Origin: Caldora sp965222765
Lineage (GTDB): Bacteria > Cyanobacteriota > Cyanobacteriia > Cyanobacteriales > Coleofasciculaceae
Direction: 5' to 3'
NCBI GenBank assembly: GCA_965222765.1
Contig: CBDCVG010000094.1
Span: forward strand, 434,001-498,000
DNA length: 64,000 nt
Shown piece after piece: positions 62,292 to 64,000 of the stretch. Below the pieces are notes generated by a model that was not told the DNA's origin, did not search any database, and saw nothing but the letters and a program-made list of their open reading frames with translations. Made by a program: the position numbers and the translations under genes. The number at the start of each line of letters is the position of its first letter. Positions within the stretch are counted from its first letter, which is position 1.

Positions 62292-64000
62292 TCAATTCTC
62301 AATTCTCAATTCAATACTAACAGTACCTACCAAAGAGCTCGGTACTCGCCAACGAGAGAGCGATCGCTTAATAAGCTCGATTACTACTATATCTTTGATG
62401 GTAGATTCTTGATCATCTAGCACTATTCGCCGGATACGATCGTCCCGTACCTCTAACTCGAAGACTATTTTGCCATTGGAACCTGCTGGGAGATTCAGGT
62501 TTTGCAGTTGTTGAGTTAAAGATGCGATCGCCTGATCTAACTCTGCCTGATCTAATTCTGCCGAATCTAATCCATCAATGGCTACCACCTCAATGGGAGA
62601 GCTACTTTCACTCTGAGGTTCTGGTGATGGTGGTTGTTCCGAATACACTGGTGGAGGAAGTGGAGTTGTATTTCCTACTGAAGAATCCCCTCTACTTCCT
62701 ATTCCCGGTCCTCTATTTCCTAATCCTCTTCTACTTCCTGCTCCTACTCTAGTACCAGGTGCTGCAATCCTCTGGCGAGGACTATTCCTACGCCCCCCAC
62801 TGCTGAATATATCTTCACTTTCTTCAGGACCAAAAATCCCTTCGTAGCTGACTCCTTCTGGTAACTCAACTGGAACTTGCACCCGCCTGGTAGTACCATC
62901 CGACTCAACTCGCACTTCTTCACTGACAGCAACAAAGGCTGTATATTGAGATAACAATCGATATGATAGGGCTGTTTTCGTGACTGCTTCTACTCCAGAC
63001 TTAGTCTCACCACTAAACATCTGATTCATTAAGTCTTTAATTTTTGCCCTACCCCATAGTTGAGCAATAGCTTGATTATTGCTACCCCGGTTGAAGTTGA
63101 CTCGGAGGGTTTTCTCGTAAGTGCTACCCCCGGCAACAGTTCCCCTGATTCGTAGATTACCATTGCTGCGCTCTGATTGCCGTCCAAATAAGACTAGAGG
63201 TTGATTGGCAAATAAATCAGCAAGAGCAGCGGGGTAGATTTCTGGAGCTTCTCCTTCCCCTTCCCAGGTAACCTGAATATTCGTAAGGACGGGATTGTTG
63301 ATTTGACGGAAGAATTTTTCTACTACTTCTTGTGTTGGTTCATCGTGACGGACAATTTGTGCTGCACCTCTTCCTACTTCGGCTAGACGATTGAGTAGAA
63401 AGCGGTTAACGGAGCTGCCTACCCCAAAGCTGTAGAGACGATTACCTGGTTGCAGCTGCTGTTGTACCTCAGCAATTACCTGATTTTCGTTGCCAATGTA
63501 GCCATCAGTGAGTAAAACAACACTCCGTAGTCTTTCTTCAGAAGCGGGAGGAAAGTTCATTACTGCCTCAATGCCGTTCATTAACTGTGTACCCCCATTT
63601 GCCTGGAGAGCACTGATATAGCTCAGTGCTAGGTTACGATTGCGGGGTGTATTTGCTAAGGGTTTTGGTGAGAGTTGGGTAGCAGTATTGGCAAAATCAA
63701 TAATGGTAAAAGTATCTTCCGGATTCAAGCCATTGATAAAGCGGTACATCAATTCTTTGGATTGGCGCAGGGGTTCACCCTTCTGGGAACCAGAGGTATC
63801 CATCAGGAATACCACATCTTTGGGTACAATTTCCTCGGGTTCATACTCTAAAGCTGGGATAAGATAAACAGCAAAATGACCACCTTGTTCATCCGCTTGA
63901 GTTAGTACTGTTGTCTGGGTTTCTTTGCCTGCTACCTGATAGCGCAAAATCAAGTCTTTGTTGGGAATGGTGTCTTCCTTCCCCAGTTGTACTCGGAAAG
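62292..64000 (-). CDS. VIT/VWA-domain protein, N-terminus beyond the window
   Basis: At least 569 residues; the frame stays open to the right edge. The first visible residues (FRVQLGKEDTIPNKDLILRY) are the end of a VIT domain. A von Willebrand factor A domain follows, with the metal-ion site VVFLMDTSGSQKGEPL (D-x-S-x-S-like), a Thr in NGGTQLMNGI and VVLLTDGYIGNE. This is the inter-alpha-trypsin-inhibitor heavy chain-like arrangement used in bacteria by surface or periplasmic adhesion-type proteins. The second half has a Gly/Arg and Pro-rich stretch and ends in a TonB-like segment (LVGTVSIELRIEN). Its last codons adjoin heptamer repeats. Confidence 0.88.
   Translation of the reverse strand, partial: FRVQLGKEDTIPNKDLILRYQVAGKETQTTVLTQADEQGGHFAVYLIPALEYEPEEIVPKDVVFLMDTSGSQKGEPLRQSKELMYRFINGLNPEDTFTIIDFANTATQLSPKPLANTPRNRNLALSYISALQANGGTQLMNGIEAVMNFPPASEERLRSVVLLTDGYIGNENQVIAEVQQQLQPGNRLYSFGVGSSVNRFLLNRLAEVGRGAAQIVRHDEPTQEVVEKFFRQINNPVLTNIQVTWEGEGEAPEIYPAALADLFANQPLVLFGRQSERSNGNLRIRGTVAGGSTYEKTLRVNFNRGSNNQAIAQLWGRAKIKDLMNQMFSGETKSGVEAVTKTALSYRLLSQYTAFVAVSEEVRVESDGTTRRVQVPVELPEGVSYEGIFGPEESEDIFSSGGRRNSPRQRIAAPGTRVGAGSRRGLGNRGPGIGSRGDSSVGNTTPLPPPVYSEQPPSPEPQSESSSPIEVVAIDGLDSAELDQAELDQAIASLTQQLQNLNLPAGSNGKIVFELEVRDDRIRRIVLDDQESTIKDIVVIELIKRSLSRWRVPSSLVGTVSIELRIEN

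Noticed and set aside
1..64000. tRNA, rRNA, tmRNA and known riboswitches
   Set aside because: Gaps were read by eye for cloverleaf ends, conserved rRNA stretches and common riboswitch cores; none was found. A model-based search could still find short RNAs missed by eye.

Overview
The window reads as chromosomal DNA of a filamentous cyanobacterium. The grounds are frequent GCGATCGC (HIP1) octamers, many 7-bp tandem repeats between genes, a pix/ptx-type phototaxis operon, an aspartate kinase with four ACT domains, a PixG/PatA-family regulator, Uma2-family genes, DUF433/DUF5615 and UPF0175 toxin-antitoxin remnants and sucrose-phosphate phosphatase. The repeat load and many decayed genes suggest a large-genome marine mat-former of the Moorena/Lyngbya kind. 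That is inference; no rRNA, tRNA or CRISPR array was seen.

Layout. 1-4.1 kb: end of a family-39 glycosyltransferase, a truncated Uma2 gene, and a same-strand redox cluster (peroxiredoxin, thioredoxin, glutathione transferase, TetR). 4.1-19.9 kb: a chemotaxis-like operon on the minus strand, transcribed as PatA/PixG-like regulator (frameshifted), CheY, CheW, a 2642-residue receptor with eleven GAF domains, a CheA hybrid kinase and a second CheW. 20.6-32.1 kb: larB, an AbrB-family membrane protein, a PD-(D/E)XK-like protein, Uma2, a PAS/GAF hybrid kinase, a KMO-like monooxygenase, ilvD and a broken tnpB. 32.3-37.6 kb: small and decaying genes (pentapeptide protein, macroglobulin-like pseudogene, two damaged toxin-antitoxin loci, a PEP-CTERM remnant) and an orphan IS605-type hairpin region. 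37.7-55.8 kb: mostly housekeeping genes (two arsenosugar-type glycosyltransferases, lysC, adenylate cyclase, response regulator, succinate-semialdehyde dehydrogenase, an intact DUF433/DUF5615 pair, phoU, sucrose-phosphate phosphatase, birA, an M23 peptidase, a 2Fe-2S protein). 55.8-58.8 kb: a mobile-element-rich stretch including a 2.15-kb segment between long inverted repeats. 58.9-64 kb: an S8 protease with a frameshifted signal peptide, a HAD phosphatase and a VIT/VWA protein running off the end.

Most distinctive is the phototaxis receptor. Three of its GAF domains carry both a DHCF motif and a Cys-His motif, two carry only Cys-His, two Cys-Tyr and four no aligned cysteine, so one protein could integrate several colours. 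The second theme is repeats that grow into genes: heptamer arrays extend or duplicate the starts and ends of several proteins, and at least five families of short inverted-repeat elements are present, one with perfect 6-bp target duplications in both full copies. Four probable single-base frameshifts, three in or beside homopolymer runs, need read-level checking because they could be real decay, slippage or assembly error.
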